A stretch of DNA of 64,000 nucleotides from Carex sylvatica (taxonomy: Eukaryota > Streptophyta > Magnoliopsida > Poales > Cyperaceae), in the NCBI GenBank assembly GCA_964058845.1, contig CAXKVR010000028.1, forward strand, positions 186,001 to 250,000. Reading direction: 5' to 3'. The notes below the pieces were generated by a model, which was given only the letters and a program-made list of their open reading frames with translations, had not been told where the DNA came from and ran no database searches. Below are positions 38,067 through 50,900 of the stretch, in pieces (positions within the stretch are counted from its first letter, which is position 1; each line of letters begins with the position of its first letter). A program made the translations under genes and the position numbers.

Positions 38067-39117
38067 TATTATTTCTACTGTGTTTAATGTAAGGCCCAAT
38101 AAGCCCAAAATGCGGCCTCTTTTCTTCTTTCCCCTTCTCCTTCGCGCCTTTGACAAAGTCGAACGCTCCCCTAGGCTAACGGCTACTCTACTCCTAATTT
38201 GACTATTTGAGTGCTGAGTGAATGAGAGAGATGACCGTTAATCCGTTATCACCGCACCGAAAGCAAATTGGATTGCCTATGTGTTGCTCAGCTCGGAGTG
38301 ATAAATTAAAGAAATTAAAGAAAAGGATTCTTGAATTTCTGATTATGGATTTTTAAATTTCCGATTATATGTGGATTCATGAATTTCGATCCTAAGCTTG
38401 TTAGCAATAGAAAATTTAGATTTGATGAAAGCCATAGACAATTTAGATATGACGAAAAGCAATCGAAAATTTAGATTTGATGACAAGCAATAGACTTGCT
38501 GAGTCCAACCTATTGTGTCTTTTTTAGTGAAAATAGGAGTCATGCATTTTGCTTCATGATAAATAAATCAATTCCTTCAAAATACTGATAACCCCCCCTC
38601 TGTTATCTGAACCATCAATTTTGTAAATAAAGCAGTATGTATAAATTTAAGATCTGACGTACTAATCTTCATTAATCCTTAGGCACACCCACATTTTAAT
38701 TTTCCATCCAACAAAGAAATATTTCTCAGCTCTGACCTGATCAATTATTTTCGTAGCCCATATGGGTAAATATGTAAAGAGATAATCCTACCATTTTGAT
38801 GCATAGTTAATTAGAAAAAAAAAAATAACAGCATGAGCAGAGTAATCCTACCATCTATTATAAAAATAATATATTTTTCACCTCTAACTTTTATGGTTTT
38901 CCTTCTCAGAATATTTTATATAGTTTCTTCCAACGAATTGGCGACCTTTATAAGCAACAGGCAATGATTCTATCTATATATTATAGTTCAGGATTTCAAC
39001 TAAATAAGGACTTCGTTAAAAAGCTGATTGGAGATGGAGTGTTGGCTAGGAAGAAAAAAAGATCCTTGACTGTGATGTTGGTTGTAGCAATAATTATTTT
39101 CGTCTATTTGACTAATT
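38067..39117. other. Intergenic; three-copy 28-bp minisatellite at 38406-38497
   Basis: The minisatellite unit contains AAATTTAGATTTGATGA followed by AAGC. Otherwise AT-rich with no gene recognised. Confidence 0.5.
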
Positions 39118-40355
39118 TGTAAAAACATATAATTATTGAATTTTACGATTTCTTTTAGTTTTGAAAAATATATAGGTTCAAGTAAAATGGAATAACAAAA
39201 TGGAATACTTGGACTGAAGAAATCATGAAGATGTTTATCAAGAATTCGAATTGTAAAATCAGAAGCTTGGTAAAGAAAGTCTGAGGTTGTTTAAACAGGG
39301 ATAAAACGTTGTAACGTTTTAGGCACGTCTGAATCACTGAAGAAATAATTGATCAAACTCAGAAAACAAAATAAAACGTTGTAACGTTTTCATGAAACGT
39401 TATAACGTTTTAAAGTTGTCAGAACAGCTGTAATATAACTGCGCAAATCAATATGAAACATTACAACGTTTTACAAACTGTTGTAATGTTTTAGAGAAGT
39501 TCAGAACTGCTCAATACAACTGTCTACATTCTCCCTTAAACGTTGCAACGTTTTGTGAAAACGTCGTAACGTTTCAAGAGTGTCAGAGCTTTCAGCACAG
39601 CTGTATCAGAATTCAAACTAAAACGTTGTAACAATTTAATTAATTCTGAGCTTTAGAAATTCCTGTTTTTGATCAAGTTTGAGTCAGTGCAAAACGTTAC
39701 ATAATGTTATACAATCGTTGGTAACGTTTGGATCGATTAGCTGAGCTGTCAGAAAATTAAAACCCTAAATCGTATTTTTGAACTAAAACGTTGTAACGTT
39801 TTAGAAAACGTTGGTAACGTTTTAGCTCACTTAGCTCATTTTTTAGATGTTTCTATAAATAGGGATTTGGATTTTCTTCCCAAAGAATCTTAGCCGACCC
39901 TAAACTTATAAAACGCGATTTTCTGAGAGCTTTAGTTACTCCATTGTTGTGAGAGCTTAAAACTTCAAAATCCCTCAAACAACCTCAAACCCACTTCACT
40001 AATCTCAAGTTAGATTAGATTAGAGTGATCTATTGAGTGTTTCTCTTGAGTAGCTTAAACTTAGAGACCTTTGTCTCATCTCTAGGAGGCCGTGTGACTT
40101 CCCTTGGTTGTAAGGGCTCGCCGGATCTCGTTCTTAGTTGGCCGATTGACTTTTCGCTTGGATTGTAAGGGCTCAACGGTTCACAAGTTGTAATCCTTTC
40201 ATATTGGGTAATAGAAAGGAGCACCTAGAAAAGGTTGCGAAGCCTCGGAGACGTAGGCCTTTATTTTGCCGAACTCCGTTATCATCCCGCGTGTCAAATT
40301 TATCTAAACTCTTTTATTTACTTTCAATTGCGATTATTTTCTGTTTTTAAGAGCA
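39118..40355 (+). mobile_element. Possible LTR of a retrotransposon (solo or fragment)
   Basis: Layout is LTR-like: a repeat-rich U3-like region, a TATA box CTATAAATAG at about 39853-39862, a transcribed-looking leader with GTTATCATCCCGCGTG near the 3' end, and a CA end followed by ATTAG and TGGTGCCCC, which could be a primer-binding site. No gag or pol follows and no matching second copy or duplication was found, so the ends and class remain uncertain. Confidence 0.4.
39300..39825. repeat. About 12 copies of the palindrome AAAACGTTGTAACGTTTT
   Basis: Copies, some with one or two changes, near 39303, 39372, 39393, 39455, 39475, 39536, 39557, 39620, 39688, 39713, 39785 and 39804. Each contains two ACGT cores, the centre of plant bZIP binding sites. 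They lie directly upstream of the TATA box at 39853. Confidence 0.85.
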
Positions 40356-41019
40356 ATTAGTGGTGCCCCAAATTCAACATGTGACTACTAATTAAAGGTT
40401 GAGAGTTCGAACTCCGCTCACGACTTTGTAGTCTCCGTGAAGATTTAAAAAATAAATAATAATAATTAAACATATTGAGATTCATTGGAATTTTACAAAA
40501 TGCACAAGGTACAACAAATTTCATTTTTGTTGAAACTTAAATTTGAAACTCAAAATTTACATTTCAAAATATTTATTTAGAATCTTCATTTGTAATATTA
40601 AGAAATTTGAGGGTTAAACTGAATTATATTATTCTTAATTGTGGATTTTTTAAATAATGATTAAATTTTATCCTTTAATAATATTTTAGTGGGCTGCTGT
40701 TCACCGCATTTTTGGATGCGTTTATTTCGGTTTAAAACTAAATTAAATAAAAAATAAACTGAAGAGGCGTAAGTGCTCTTTAATTCTGATGATATATATT
40801 AATATATAATATATTCGTTTACTATATCTTTTTTCTTATCTGATGATATAGATCTCTCTATCCGTTGGTATCCGAAAGCAAAAGATAAGAAAAAAATAAT
40901 AAAAACTCTTTCTTTGATTTACACCCACGAAAAGTTCTTCTTCTTTAATTTTATCTTGATCTTATTAAGTTTTAAATAATTGTTGGATATTGTGAAGTTA
41001 ACGTTAGTTATTTTTTTTA

Positions 41020-41425
41020 GAGTAAGGCTAGGGTGCTATGGGTTGCATAAAGGGCTACGGTGCTACGGCTCAATATTCGAGTTTTTAAAATTCTGACGGT
41101 CTATCCGAACCATTCATTTTGTTCTCCTTATTAATATGTGTTTGGAGACCAAATTTTATATTTTTTAAAAAAAATTTACTATTTTTTTAGATAGGTAGAA
41201 AATCACTTGATCTAAAAAATTATGCACTATTTAGATATTTGATTTTCTAACTATTAAAAAAATAATAAAAAAATTTCAAAAAAATATAAAATTTGGTCTC
41301 CAAACACATATTAATATGGAGAATAAGATGAATGGTTCAGATCGACCGTTAGAATTTTGGAAACTCAAATATTAAGCTGTAGCACTGTAATTCTCTATAC
41401 AACTCATATTACCCTAGCCTTACTC
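41020..41425. mobile_element. 406-bp palindromic MITE
   Basis: The left end GAGTAAGGCTAGGGTGCTAT mirrors the right end ending CCCTAGCCTTACTC. Inner blocks (GGTCTCCAAACACATATTAA and inverse) also pair. Target duplication not resolved. Confidence 0.7.
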
Positions 41426-41642
41426 TCTCTTTTTATCATGTCTTGAGTGACATATTCATATTATTTTGGTGGCGATTTCAATTTTGCACAATAAAAACAA
41501 AATACATTAAAAGACTGCTTTGCACGATGCCGATAATATTGTTTCAATTTAATTTAATTTGAATAAATTCTTAACTATCCAAATTTTCTGACTATTTAAC
41601 CCAACAATTTATCGTGTTTTTATTATTAAGACAATAGATATA

Positions 41643-42064
41643 AGAGGAGGGTTCAAATGCCTCCATTTTTTGTGCCTCTATCATTCCTCCATTTTTAAAA
41701 ACTTAAATAATTCAAAATTTAAAACTTAAACGTCAAAATAAAATTTTAGATGTGATCTATGTTATTTTCTCCATGTGCCCATAAAAAAATTATCACATTT
41801 TGATTTTGCTTTTATGTGAATCAATAAGTTAAAAAATCAACGTCTAGAAATTATCCACATTAGTATACATTTTTACAAGCTCAAGATGATAACCAAAACA
41901 AAGTTGAAATGCCATAATTTTTTACACGTGCATAGATAAAATGATGTAGTTTACATCCAACGGTTTTATTTTGAATTTTAAGATTTAAATTTTGAGTTAT
42001 TAAAGTTTTTAAAAATGGAGGCATAATGGAGACACAAAAAATGGAGGCATTTGAACCCTCCTCT
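41643..42064. mobile_element. 422-bp palindromic MITE
   Basis: Ends AGAGGAGGGTTCAAATGCC and GGCATTTGAACCCTCCTCT are perfect inverse matches, with TTTTTGTG/CACAAAAA continuing the stem. A diverged relative is at 23560-23990. Confidence 0.78.
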
Positions 42065-42840
42065 AGATGAGGATAATATGGACCATTGAAGTCATTAATT
42101 AACTTTTCAACTACATGAGTTATCTATCCTCATAAGATTGCTATCAACAACCTAGATTTGTGATTATATTATCTTCAAATATATATTTATTACGTCATCT
42201 TACAAAATAATTGTGGTAATGTAATCTTCAAAATTTTTGCTTTTTATTTGAAGCAGGTAGGGGTTCATCTACTCTTTAAATTTTCTTAATTTATTAGTTG
42301 TCTAGTACTTAAGGCGATATATTCTTGATTACATATTTAAATTCAATTGAAATTATATATTCCAAAATATGGGGCCTCAAGGCACCACACAGAGTCCTCA
42401 TATTTTCATGGCTCGTGTTGAGAAACATGATATATGATATTGACAGTTGATGACCTTAATTATTAGAAGAGGGTGGGAGGAAAGAATCCGTATCCTCTCA
42501 GGTATTGCATATCCATGGCATCGTTAAGCCCCTTATCCAAGTTAGACATCATGTCTAACAAAACCATAAAGTTATCCTTATTGTCCACCTTAAAAATCAC
42601 CAAAGTTGCTATTGATTACCACAATACAACTACCATCACAATTATTCAAAACACCATTGCACAAAACTTATCCAATTCTATTAACCGAAACACCAAATCA
42701 CCCAAACGACAAACAAAAGATATCCTTGAGAGAAATATTCCAAACTGAGATAAAATAGTACAAATTCTAATTCACATCTTGACCGATATTTAGTTTGGAC
42801 TAGGACGCGCGATATTTCATCAGAGAGAGATCTAGAGAGA

Positions 42841-42950
42841 GAAGAGATGTGCTAGCTAGAGAAAGATATATATTCTTGAGAGAAATATTCCAAACTGAAA
42901 TGCATATCAAAATCACAAAGATGGCACAAATTCTAATTCACATCTTGACA
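42841..42950 (+). repeat. Inverted-repeat copy 1 bordering the flipped SCPL segment
   Basis: Contains GATGTGCTAGCTAGAGAAAG, ATATTCCAAACTG and AATTCACATCTTGAC. The same blocks occur in reverse order and orientation at 45402-45500. A partial direct copy precedes it at about 42725-42790. Confidence 0.82.
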
Positions 42951-43563
42951 GATATTTCGTTAGTATTGGGGCGGGTGTTATGGTATATATATATATATAG
43001 TCAGGCGGCATTTCGATTTCCCATTTTCTTTTGCTTGGTTTCGTTGTTGTCACCACTCAATTTGAAATGAATTAACACCAAATTGGGAATAGCATAGTAG
43101 TTGTAAAAGAGGCTATAGTTCGAATTGAGTTACAAATATTAAGTATGATATATCCATCAATTGGGGTTAGTTTAGGCCAATATGGAGTCACTTTAATATG
43201 ACTTATTTTTAAATATTACCAATTTGGTGTCAATTTTGAAATATATCTATTTTTTTGTCAATTTAAAACTGAGCTAATATAGGTTATATTTCAATAAGCT
43301 GAAAACATTTAATACAATATATAATTCCATTACTTGGGGTTAGTTGAGGCCAATTTGATTAAAAATGCGTATGGCCTAGGTGCTGCATAGCAGATGATTA
43401 GGAATGCAATCAAACCCATTACATAGTGAATATAAATCTATATGCATATTTTTACTGGTTAAAATTGAAATTGTCAACTTCATTGACATTGCTATTCAAA
43501 ACATTATTTAAATTGTTTCTCATAACTATATATAAATCCAGTCATCCTTGCACCTGCTTTCAG

Positions 43564-44850
43564 ACTTCTGGGCAAATAATGATACAGTCAGAGATGCGCT
43601 TGGTATATATCCGCAAGGTACATATGGTTACTCTCTTAGTTTGTGCTTGCCAAATGAGGTCTAACAACTAGGAAATAATTTGCGCAAGATACAAACTGTT
43701 GGATAAATCATAAATGCAAGATTTTAACAAAAAGCGTACTTCATGTAGGGAACAATTGTTGATTGGCATAGATGTTTAACTGTACCATACACAAATGATG
43801 TCCAAAGTGCAGTGCCATATCATCTTAAAGTGACCAGTAAAGGTTACCCAGCGCTTATTTATAGGTAAAAATGATTTTTCTTTTTGTGAAATGTCTTTAA
43901 TTTCTTGTGAGCATCTCCATTTTTTTTTGTATCACAGACAGATAATGTACTGAAGTTGTGTATATGTAGTGGTGATCATGACTCGGTTGCTCCTTAAATT
44001 GACACGCAAGCCTAGATACGACCCCTGAACTTCTCGATCATGATTGGAGACTTTGGTATTTTTGTGGCCAAGTAGCAGGGTAAGTTTCTTTGCTTTCTAA
44101 ATAATTATAAGAACAAATGATCTGGAGTAAAACTAAGGTGTTCTTAGGCTCTTTGGTGAGCTCACCTCCAAAACCTATCTAATTGAGTTCAGACGATGAA
44201 TTCAAAATATTGAAACCGATGTACTTCACGAGTGATGTATTTATATGTCAAATTTATAAATATTTGAATTAATTTAGTACAAAGTCAAGCGGTCAAAAAA
44301 TAATTAAAAATAAATGTAAAAATTAACTTATAAGCCTTCTTTTTTTTTACTGCTAGATATTTTACTAAATTTTTTCGAAAATTTATAAATTTGACATGTA
44401 AATACATGACTCGTGAAATAAATTGGTTTCAACAGTTTGGATACATCGTTTGAAATCATTTCGATAGGTTTTGGTGTTAGTTACACCAATCCTTTGGTGA
44501 GCTTAAGAACACCCTAGTTCTACTCCAAATTCTACTCAAGGAAAATTTACATTAAAAGGATTGCTTAATTTTAGGTTCACAAGGAGATATTCAAACAACC
44601 TCACATTTGCTACCGTCAAGGTAAGATTGTCTGAACTTGAAATTAAGAACTTTGAAAAGACAATATGATAAATCTTTGATCATTGAAATATACATTAAAG
44701 AAGAAAAAAGGAGCTCACATTAATTGAATATGTTTGTTCATTTTTGTCAAATAGTTTTTTTCATAGGGTGCTGAGCACACTGCTACATAATATAAACCGA
44801 AGGAATGCCTATCTATGGTTGAGAGATGGCTTTCTGGTGCACCTCTATGA
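43564..44850 (+). pseudogene. Serine carboxypeptidase-like pseudogene, 3' exons (inverted part)
   Basis: Five exon-like blocks encode the C-terminal part of an S10 carboxypeptidase or acyltransferase (SCPL): 43564-43617 (FWANNDTVRDALGI), 43749-43864 (VDWHRCLTVPYTNDVQSAVP), 43980-44089 (GDHDS with the catalytic Asp), 44575-44620 (FTRRYSNNLTFATVK) and 44767-44850 (GAEHTAT, the catalytic His region, to KECLSMVERWLSGAPL and TGA). Damage: a frameshift at the TATATA of the first block, stops in the third (including a TAG in place of the usual Trp), another frameshift there, and TAA after GAEHTAT. A MITE sits in the intron at 44124-44526. The N-terminal exons are on the opposite strand at 45690-53612. 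Confidence 0.85.
44124..44526. mobile_element. Palindromic MITE in an SCPL intron
   Basis: The left end GGAGTAAAACTAAGGTGTTC mirrors the right end AACACCCTAGTTCTACTCC. Interior TCAAGCGGTCAAAAA and GATGAATTCAAA blocks are shared with 54034-55134. Confidence 0.68.
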
Positions 44851-45401
44851 GAATATACTTTGTTGTTCTCTGGTGTTGGTTTGGAAGAAAAAAAGCAAAA
44901 GTTTTATAAAATGTCCTCCCTTAAAAAACTATCAAATAAAATGCCCCTCTATTAAAATTATCAGCAAAATATTCTTGTGGGCCAGTTTTCCTTACCCTCC
45001 GGGCCTCCCCCTCCCTTCCGAATTCACATCCTCTCCAATACCTGATAAGGGAATCTTCTACAATTATTAGATCTGAACCGTTCTTTTTAACTTGGCGAGA
45101 ATCTCAAAGCCCAAAAATAAAGCCCCCTATTGTGATTCGAATCCCAAACTGGTTGAGATTTAATCTCAAACCGTAAAGTGAGGTGATCCTCTACATGGCA
45201 AGTAATAATGCACCCTTGAGGATGTGAAGAATAATATGTTAGTCAAGCTCGGCATTGACAATGACTTGACATTTGACAGCAACCATCAAGATGTTTAGGA
45301 TAGCATATATTTTTACAAAGACACCACCACTCAACATGATTTTCTACTGAACAAATTATTGTTGATATCATCATCATCATCACCATCAATTTGAGAGGGG
45401 A

Positions 45402-45500
45402 TGTCAAGATGTGAATTACAATTTGTGCTGTCATTGATATGCATCTCAGTTTGGAATGTTTCCCTGAGAATTATCTTTTCTCTAGCTAGCACATCTCTAC
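45402..45500 (-). repeat. Inverted-repeat copy 2 bordering the flipped SCPL segment
   Basis: Reverse-complement partner of 42841-42950 (TGTCAAGATGTGAATT, CAGTTTGGAATGTTT, CTAGCTAGCACATCTCT). Confidence 0.82.
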
Positions 45501-45772
45501 TTTCTCTAGCGCATCTATTTTGAAACGTCTGTCTGTATTTGGTATTCTAAAATTGTAATACACTATAAGAATATGCTGTAATTCATTTATATAAACTCAG
45601 GGTATTGTCTCTGTGTAATAGATAATTTTTTATAATAATTAATTTTTGCAGTTTCTATCTAAATCTTGTCAATATCATCATCATTCTACCTTGAGAAAAG
45701 TAAATAATGAGAGAAATAAAGAGTCTCATAAGTATTACTCTGCACTCCAAAGGAACTTCATTATAAAACCTC

Positions 45773-47125
45773 TGTAACAATTCAAGTATGAGATATACAT
45801 AAGATTTAACGAGATTCAGTACCAATTTGGTACCTACGTCCTCCACACCCACACACAGTTTTTATTTCTTTTCTTCTTAATGTATATCTTACACGAGAGA
45901 GAGAATAATATATAGAGAAAGAGAATAACAATCTTAGAAACAATCTTTTAAGAATCAGAAACAATCTTCTAAAATTAGGAAATAAATAATTCAGAAATAA
46001 AGAAAATAATTTGTCGCCTTCCTTCTTTGGTCTAGTGGTTCATGTACACAATCCGTGTATAGGTGTATACGGACCGTGTATACATCTGTTTCAACAGTCT
46101 CTTCCTCAAGTTGGTAGGTAGATATCTACCATACCTAACTTGACAATCGATTCTTCAAAGCATTTTGTCAACACTCCCTTTGTCAACATATTCCTCGGAT
46201 CTCACGAATGGGAATGAGATGATCCTTTCTTCCAAATTCTGCTTGATGAAATGTCTATCGATCTCTATGTACTTTGTTCTGTCATGCTGTACCGGGTTGT
46301 ATGCTATCTCAATTGCTGATTTATTATCACAATAAAGTTGCATTCCTTCTTTCGGCTTAAAATCTAGTTCGCTCATGAGTTTCCTCAGTCATAGGAGTTC
46401 ACATAGACCTTTGGACATTTTTCTAAACTCAGCTTCTGCACTTGATAAGGCAACTATATTCTGCTTCTTACTTCTCCAAGTGACAAGGTTTCCTCCCACA
46501 AAGGTGAAGTATCCAGATGTAGATTTTCGGTCGGTTCTATCTCCAGCCCAATCAGCATCTGTGTAACTCCAAATATCCAAGTGTCCGTTTTTTCTAAATT
46601 GGATACCTTTTCCTGGAGTCTTTTCGAGGTATCTCAGAATTCTCGTCACAGTATCCATATGTTGCTAGTACATTCTGATGTGTGGCAGCATCAGAGTGGC
46701 AACATAATGTGTGGGGTCATGCATCAGAGTGGCGCAGCAGAAGTGTGGTGGGTCCATAACCCACAGGTCCTAGGATCGGAACCTGGCTCTGATACTATAT
46801 AACAATTCAAGTATGAGACAGACACAATATTTAACGAGATTCAGTACCAATTTGGTACCTACGTCCTCCACACCCACACACACTTTTTTATTTCTTTTCT
46901 TCTTAATGTATATCTTACATAAGAGAAAAAGAAGAATATATAGAGAAAAAAAAATAACAATCTTAAAAACAATCTTTTAAGAATCAGAAACAATTTTCTA
47001 AAATCAGAAAATAAATAACTCAGAAATAAAGAAAATAATTTGTCGCCTTCCTTCTTTGATCTGGCGATGCATGTACACAGTCCGTGTATAGATGCATACA
47101 TAATGTGTATATATCTGTTTCAACA
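45773..47125 (-). mobile_element. Internally deleted Copia retrotransposon inserted in SCPL exon 8
   Basis: Two ~325-bp LTRs: 45773-46096 and 46798-47125 (5' LTR, since the element reads on the - strand). Just inside the 5' LTR is a primer-binding site TATCAGAGCCAGG, close to the initiator-tRNA-Met site. A purine tract (GAGGAAGAGAC on the - strand) precedes the 3' LTR. Target copies ACCTC and ACCTG flank it (4 of 5). The interior is only about 700 bp: a leader joined directly to the end of pol. LTRs differ at scattered positions, so the insertion is not recent. Confidence 0.9.
46155..46658 (-). pseudogene. Copia RNase H fragment
   Basis: TRILRYLEKTPGKGIQF, YTDADWAGDRTDRKSTSGY and ALSSAEAEFRKMSKGLCELL are the Copia RNase H signatures. 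A TGA at 46386-46388 replaces the usual Trp. The same frame continues through LYCDNKSAIEIAYNPVQHDR. The rest of gag-pol is missing. Confidence 0.92.
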
Positions 47126-49926
47126 ACCTGCTTCCAATTGTCCTGCTATGAATTTGACCCAGTCTCGTATGGGCTTCACATGAGGGTTCCAAGATACATT
47201 CTGCATTCACATCTTTTGTGGCCTGGTTGATAAAAAGTCATAAATAATAAACTATTTTTTTGGCTAGAAGCCCGTAGGCATTCACATTATACTATTAATG
47301 ATATTGTTTTGATATATTCAAATTAAGGTTCCATCAGAAAACACATTGTGCTATATGATATGCAACCATTGATGAATGCATGAAAAAGAAAAGTCACAAT
47401 TTAAGCCATTGTTTTCATCATCAATAATTTCTTTTGGGTGAGGATAAGAATGACCCCAGGAGATTTGGACCAAGGGGTTAAATTTACAGGTGAAGCAACA
47501 ATTGAATTATTTTTTGCAATTGAGCATCAACTATGTGGCTTAATCCTGAATTTTAATAACTTCACAGAAAGTCCGGCAGGTAAAGGTGTTAACTTGCTCT
47601 TTTGGCGGAGATGAAATTTGTCCTCCTTAGGGCATATGAAAGTTTATATTGTTAATACATTTAGATTAAGTTTATTTCTGTTCCAAAAGGTATTTAACTG
47701 AATCCCACCTCATCCACAGCATCAAGATACTTTGCACAATGAATGTTGCTCGGGTTCGTGTAATTCCCTGAACAGCTTCTCTTGGTGGACTGCACAGAAA
47801 TTTCAAAAATTAGACTTTAAAGCTTCTACTATGATGGGATATTCTAGTGGTCAAAGAGTTGTTAAACCGGTAGTTAGACCATTTAATTCAGTTGGCTTGA
47901 TATATTACCTGGTATTTGCTCGGGACCAAGATTGAAAAGAACTAATTTAAACAAATCGTTGATTTGGACTCTGTTTAGGTTTAGTTTAGAAGTTGTGTGG
48001 TTTCACTGATTTGAATATATATTATATATGCCATCGTTTTGTTCTATTTATAATATGCTTGACCAAATAGATTGATCCAACCATGAACTCCTCTATGTGA
48101 TTTTTGTCAGTTATTTTTTCTGTACCTCAAATAGTTCATCAGATATAAGTGCCATTCCGTGAAAAAATGGAACCTTGGCATTTTTATCAAAACCGTGGAT
48201 ATCAGTCATGGGATTGCCAACCAAATAACCCTTAAAATGCCAAATAATTTAAATTTTAATTAGTTAGAGAGGTTTGGTAATACAAATGCAATATAGAAAC
48301 TATAAAAGAGTTTTCATATGCCCCCCTATGCTTTAAATTTGCAAACCTTGAGATTAAATGGTGCCCCATGGGATTCTTTAGCTGTGATCAACAAATGCCA
48401 AAAATTAAAATCAAGCATTTTAGTAAGGAACTGAATATATTATGCCAGCGACGTAATCAGTAAATAGTGGCTGGTATCACATTGTTTGCAGATATTGTCA
48501 TTCTTTTTGTGTGCTTTTCACCCTTGTAAGCATACATACTAAGTAAAAATAAAAAAAAATTGGCTTGAAGAAAGATCACAAGTTACCCATAGCAATTTCA
48601 AGAGCTAGAACTGGTATGATCATGCCAGAATAGGAAGAGCCGCATATATAGAGAGGATTTGACTTAAACTGTGGGTACTCCTCGAGCCACTACATAGCAA
48701 AAGTCATGTTTACTTATTTTTTCTTAGAAAATTGAGAAAGTTTTTCACTTTCTTTCCTGATAGCCTTTGGGAGATTTTGGATACCAAAACCTGAGTTATT
48801 TTCAAATTCATGCAACTATCTAAAAACTAGAGATACTGATCCATTGGCAATTCCCAAAATTCAATTGTGAAATGTGAACCAAACTTCAGATGAATTAATC
48901 ATTGCTGTTCCAATGTAAGTGACATGATAGTGCAAGAAAAATATTAAATAAGTATTTCTAGGACCCTATTTTTAAAAAATTGGATTGAAAATTGTACAGT
49001 AACCAGAAAAAAGGTTATACACCTTATAAAGAAAAAGTAGAAGCTGATGAGCTGCCTTAGTGTCAGAGGTCTCAAACCCCTCCGTTGTACGTGAATAAGA
49101 GAATCCAGTTCCCACTGGTGAATAAACAAATATAACACTGCTCACCTATTTTTTATTTTTTATTTTATAACAATTCAACACTCTGTCAGTGAAGGAGAAA
49201 GAAGACCAGAGAGTTTGCAAATTCAGTACTTAAATTTTGGGTGCTAGATGCCAATACCAATCCGTAATCAATTTCATTGTTTTTTTTATTGACTTAATCA
49301 GACATGCTATTATACTATTACTCAAAATATTGTTCCAAAATGCAGAACAATATTACAATATATCATTACCCCCAACAACAACTCTATTGCACTCGAAAAT
49401 ATACCCCTACATCTTACAATTAGTGAAGAAGCATACTTGTTTTGTGGCTTGATAGAAAAAAGCCAGTATCATAGCACCTATTTATGTCCACTTAAGACGT
49501 CAATGGATATATATCTATACTTTATATTTTATTTGATTAAAGGGCCCCAAGTACATCCAATATATATCTTTTAGATACTATTCTCAAAAATTAAACATGC
49601 AACCTCTACGGAGAGACCGACCTCGTGCCACTCCACTAAGTCCGTGGCTCATAGATCTATACTAATATATTTCCTTTTTCAGTTAACCGAAAAAAACAAA
49701 TCCTATTTTTCATGCATATGCTTCACTGGATAAATTTAGAAGCTCCGAACTCTTTGCATGCCACTGAGCAAGAACAAATTAAGTCTCCTCTCTACTTAAT
49801 GCATATTTTATTGATTGATTATTAGCTATTGTTATTATTTTCAATGTTGCTCAAATTAGCCTACATAAACCTTTGTAAGCAATGAGAATAAAAAATAACC
49901 AATGAAATATTTTCTATTTAAATTAC

Positions 49927-50138
49927 CACTGCGGAGTAGGTCCGATGTCCATTGGACCTACTTTGGTTCGATCGATGATCTGACCATCCAATTGAATCAA
50001 GAATCGTGCGCTCCATATTAAAATCTGTATGAGTTTTTATCAATTTCCTTATGCACAGATCTTAATGCTAATTGTGCGGTGATAGAGCTAATTGAACCTA
50101 AAACTAGGTCCAATGCCCATTGGACCTACTCCTATCTC
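49927..50138. mobile_element. Mutator-like MITE with perfect 9-bp TSD in SCPL intron 3
   Basis: TTAAATTAC at 49918-49926 and 50139-50147. Terminal stems GGAGTAGGTCCGATGTCC and the inverse of GGTCCAATGCCCATTGGACC. Interior has a GTGCGC block shared in kind with 52787-52988. Confidence 0.8.
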
Positions 50139-50808
50139 TTAAATTACATCTCAAATTGTATCACAGATTTCTATCATGCAGTATCACATATTTTTCCGAA
50201 ACCTCAAATTCAGAAAATAATTTTCCGGAAAGTGACCCTCTGGATCTGGAACTTTTTTTCCGGATATAGGGGTTGCATCCAACAAATAATTTTCCGGTTT
50301 GGACAAATCTGAAAATAAGTAGAATTTGAGTGCAAATTTGTAAAATTTGAAATTTTTTGGATATTAATAAAAATTTCGGGACTAGACTGTCAAGGTTTTT
50401 AAAAAAAATGAGAATCAATAACTATCAACGAATTATTTTTTTCCTGCAAATTTGATCTCAAATTCTAACATCACCTTATCGTGCTACCACATAACTTCAT
50501 AATTTATCTCCTTGGGAAAGACAGGGATTGATATATTAGAATACAAAAATATATATATATATGCTAGTAATATTATGTTAATAAATAGGAATAGTAGAGC
50601 TTCTTGGGAACTGGGAATTAAATTTTTGGCCCTTCCCAGTATATAGCATTGATTTGATGACTTGAGCTCAAGTACCAAGATTTTAATTTATAATATAAAT
50701 AGAAATCATGTAAATACTTCATTTTCAATTTAAATGGATGGGTTAGGTTAACCCGTTACCCGTTGACAACAGAAATTAGTTTTCAAAAAGACATAGAAAT
50801 AAGAAAGA

Positions 50809-50900
50809 GAACTAGCCTTTGGTCTACAAAAGTACATGATCTCTATGTGAGAGGTCATGAGTTCGAAACTCGAATGAAGAAATTTTTTTGTTATAATAAC
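50809..50900 (+). repeat. Possible tRNA-derived SINE remnant
   Basis: AGGTCATGAGTTCGAAACTC resembles a pol III B box and is followed by a T-rich tail. The A box is weak and no duplication was found. Confidence 0.3.

Noticed and set aside
44744..45070. 108-codon + strand frame
   Set aside because: Wrong frame through the last SCPL exon; the correct frame reads the carboxypeptidase C-terminus.
49570..49660. tRNA-like or SINE-like segment on the - strand
   Set aside because: Some box-B resemblance but no foldable cloverleaf, no A box and no duplication.
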